Assembly: GCA_949987705.1 (NCBI GenBank)
Contig: OX465281.1
Span: 242,751,143 to 242,815,142, forward strand
DNA from: Thereva unica
Taxonomy: Eukaryota; Arthropoda; Insecta; Diptera; Therevidae
Direction: 5' to 3'
DNA length: 64,000 nt
Below are positions 63,550 to 64,000 of the stretch, piece by piece. A program made the translations under genes and the position numbers. Position 1 is the first letter of the stretch; the number at the start of each line of letters is the position of its first letter. The notes under the pieces are model-generated. The model had not been told where the DNA came from and did not search any database. It saw only the letters and a list, made by a program, of their open reading frames with translations.

Positions 63550-64000
63550 CTTCAAATTGTTATGACGAAACCAACTCAAGTTGAATTTGATGCGAAGCAA
63601 GTTAATCTCTAATTTTATACGTCTTAATAGCACTCTAATTGAGAACATTAAAAATACAGAGCAAAATTATTTTGAGAGCATCTTAAAAAATGTAGTAAAG
63701 GCGGGACAGATACAGATGATGGGAAAGGATAATTTGAACCTAAAAATTAAAGGACTTCAGGAAGAAAAAAATCAAAAATTTTATAACCAGTTATTAAAAA
63801 ATACAGTGACTCAAATGTTTCTCATTAGCTACAGTCATTTATAAATTAGGTCATGAATCTTATACAAGACAGATCGTGATACAATTTTGTTTTGAGTTTT
63901 GTGATATTCAGAGACTTCTTGCGAATTGATTCAACATGGCCCTGCTCCTTTTGCACTAAGTGAACTTAGCTGATACTGATTTGGTCAGAATGAAGAGATA
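63271..64000. other. intron continuation, poly(T) tract
   Basis: Contains an uninterrupted run of about 39 T (63511-63549). This may be the poly(A) of a minus-strand retroposed copy, but no element body is recognised to its right. An 87-codon Lys/Asn-rich plus-strand frame (63581-63844) has no motif. No CNG exon seen. Confidence 0.45.

Noticed and set aside
63581..63844. small gene
   Set aside because: Lys/Asn-rich frame in AT-rich DNA without motif or homology I can see.

Overview
The window looks like a stretch of insect genome, probably from a fly with a large, repeat-rich genome; I cannot name the species. Support for this: long AT-rich non-coding tracts; one intron-containing host gene with GT-AG splice sites, a cyclic nucleotide-gated (CNG) channel; and typical arthropod transposons (LOA/R1-like and CR1/Jockey-like LINEs, a DD41D mariner, hAT, PIF/Harbinger, Transib-like, Helitron-like and BEL/Pao). 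No prokaryotic features (operons, Shine-Dalgarno sites, CRISPR) are present.

Host gene. Five exons on the minus strand encode a CNG channel alpha-type subunit: 62461-62234 (cytoplasmic N-terminal part), 62085-61923 (S1-S2 region), 43784-43248 (S3 to S6, including the pore), 43127-42462 (C-linker and cyclic nucleotide-binding domain) and 42385-42235 (C-terminal coiled coil). All junctions keep frame. An intron of about 18 kb (61922-43785) separates the S2 and S3 regions and is packed with transposons. The first exon(s) lie beyond position 64000. The gene may end at a TAA that overlaps a possible splice donor at 42235, or continue to the left.

Left part (1-42 kb). This is mostly nested mobile DNA. 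715-1118, 17070-17452 and 26821-27200 are three copies of one tRNA-derived SINE. 1413-2051 is a 147-bp tandem repeat alternating between two unit types. 2513-3420 is a BEL/Pao pol relic. 11570-16403 is a hAT-type element (TIR CAGCGTTGCCAACTT, 8-bp target duplication) holding a LOA/R1-like retrotransposon (12319-15651) that keeps its own 10-bp target duplication and a second, about 3% diverged 3' end. 16722-17529 is a PIF/Harbinger element with a TTA duplication and a SINE inside. 18159-20179 is a long-TIR element with a hAT inside it and a small MITE inside that. 25263-26419 is a mariner with a long DD41D transposase frame but only one end. 37141-40630 is a CR1/Jockey-like LINE, one frameshift away from an uninterrupted ORF2, inserted into an older LOA/R1 relic. 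28225-28405 and 30470-30546 are TAATTA-rich and may be regulatory.

Right part (42-64 kb, within the CNG gene). The large intron holds a decayed LINE interrupted by a TIR element (itself nested), a composite repeat present twice (47035-48050 and 53400-54085) with an empty-site comparison for one MITE, a 3.1-kb Transib-like element with 1-kb inverted arms (49286-52401), a Helitron-like element carrying about nineteen 118-bp units with a higher-order pattern (54585-57398), and R1-like and other LINE debris (58.9-61.5 kb).

Most unusual signal. Four dispersed segments (near 31.5, 41.2, 46.4 and 52.5 kb) resemble the internal-promoter part of 5S rRNA joined to shared non-5S bodies. They look like a 5S rRNA-derived SINE family. 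All family names rest on motifs read by eye; no database search was possible.
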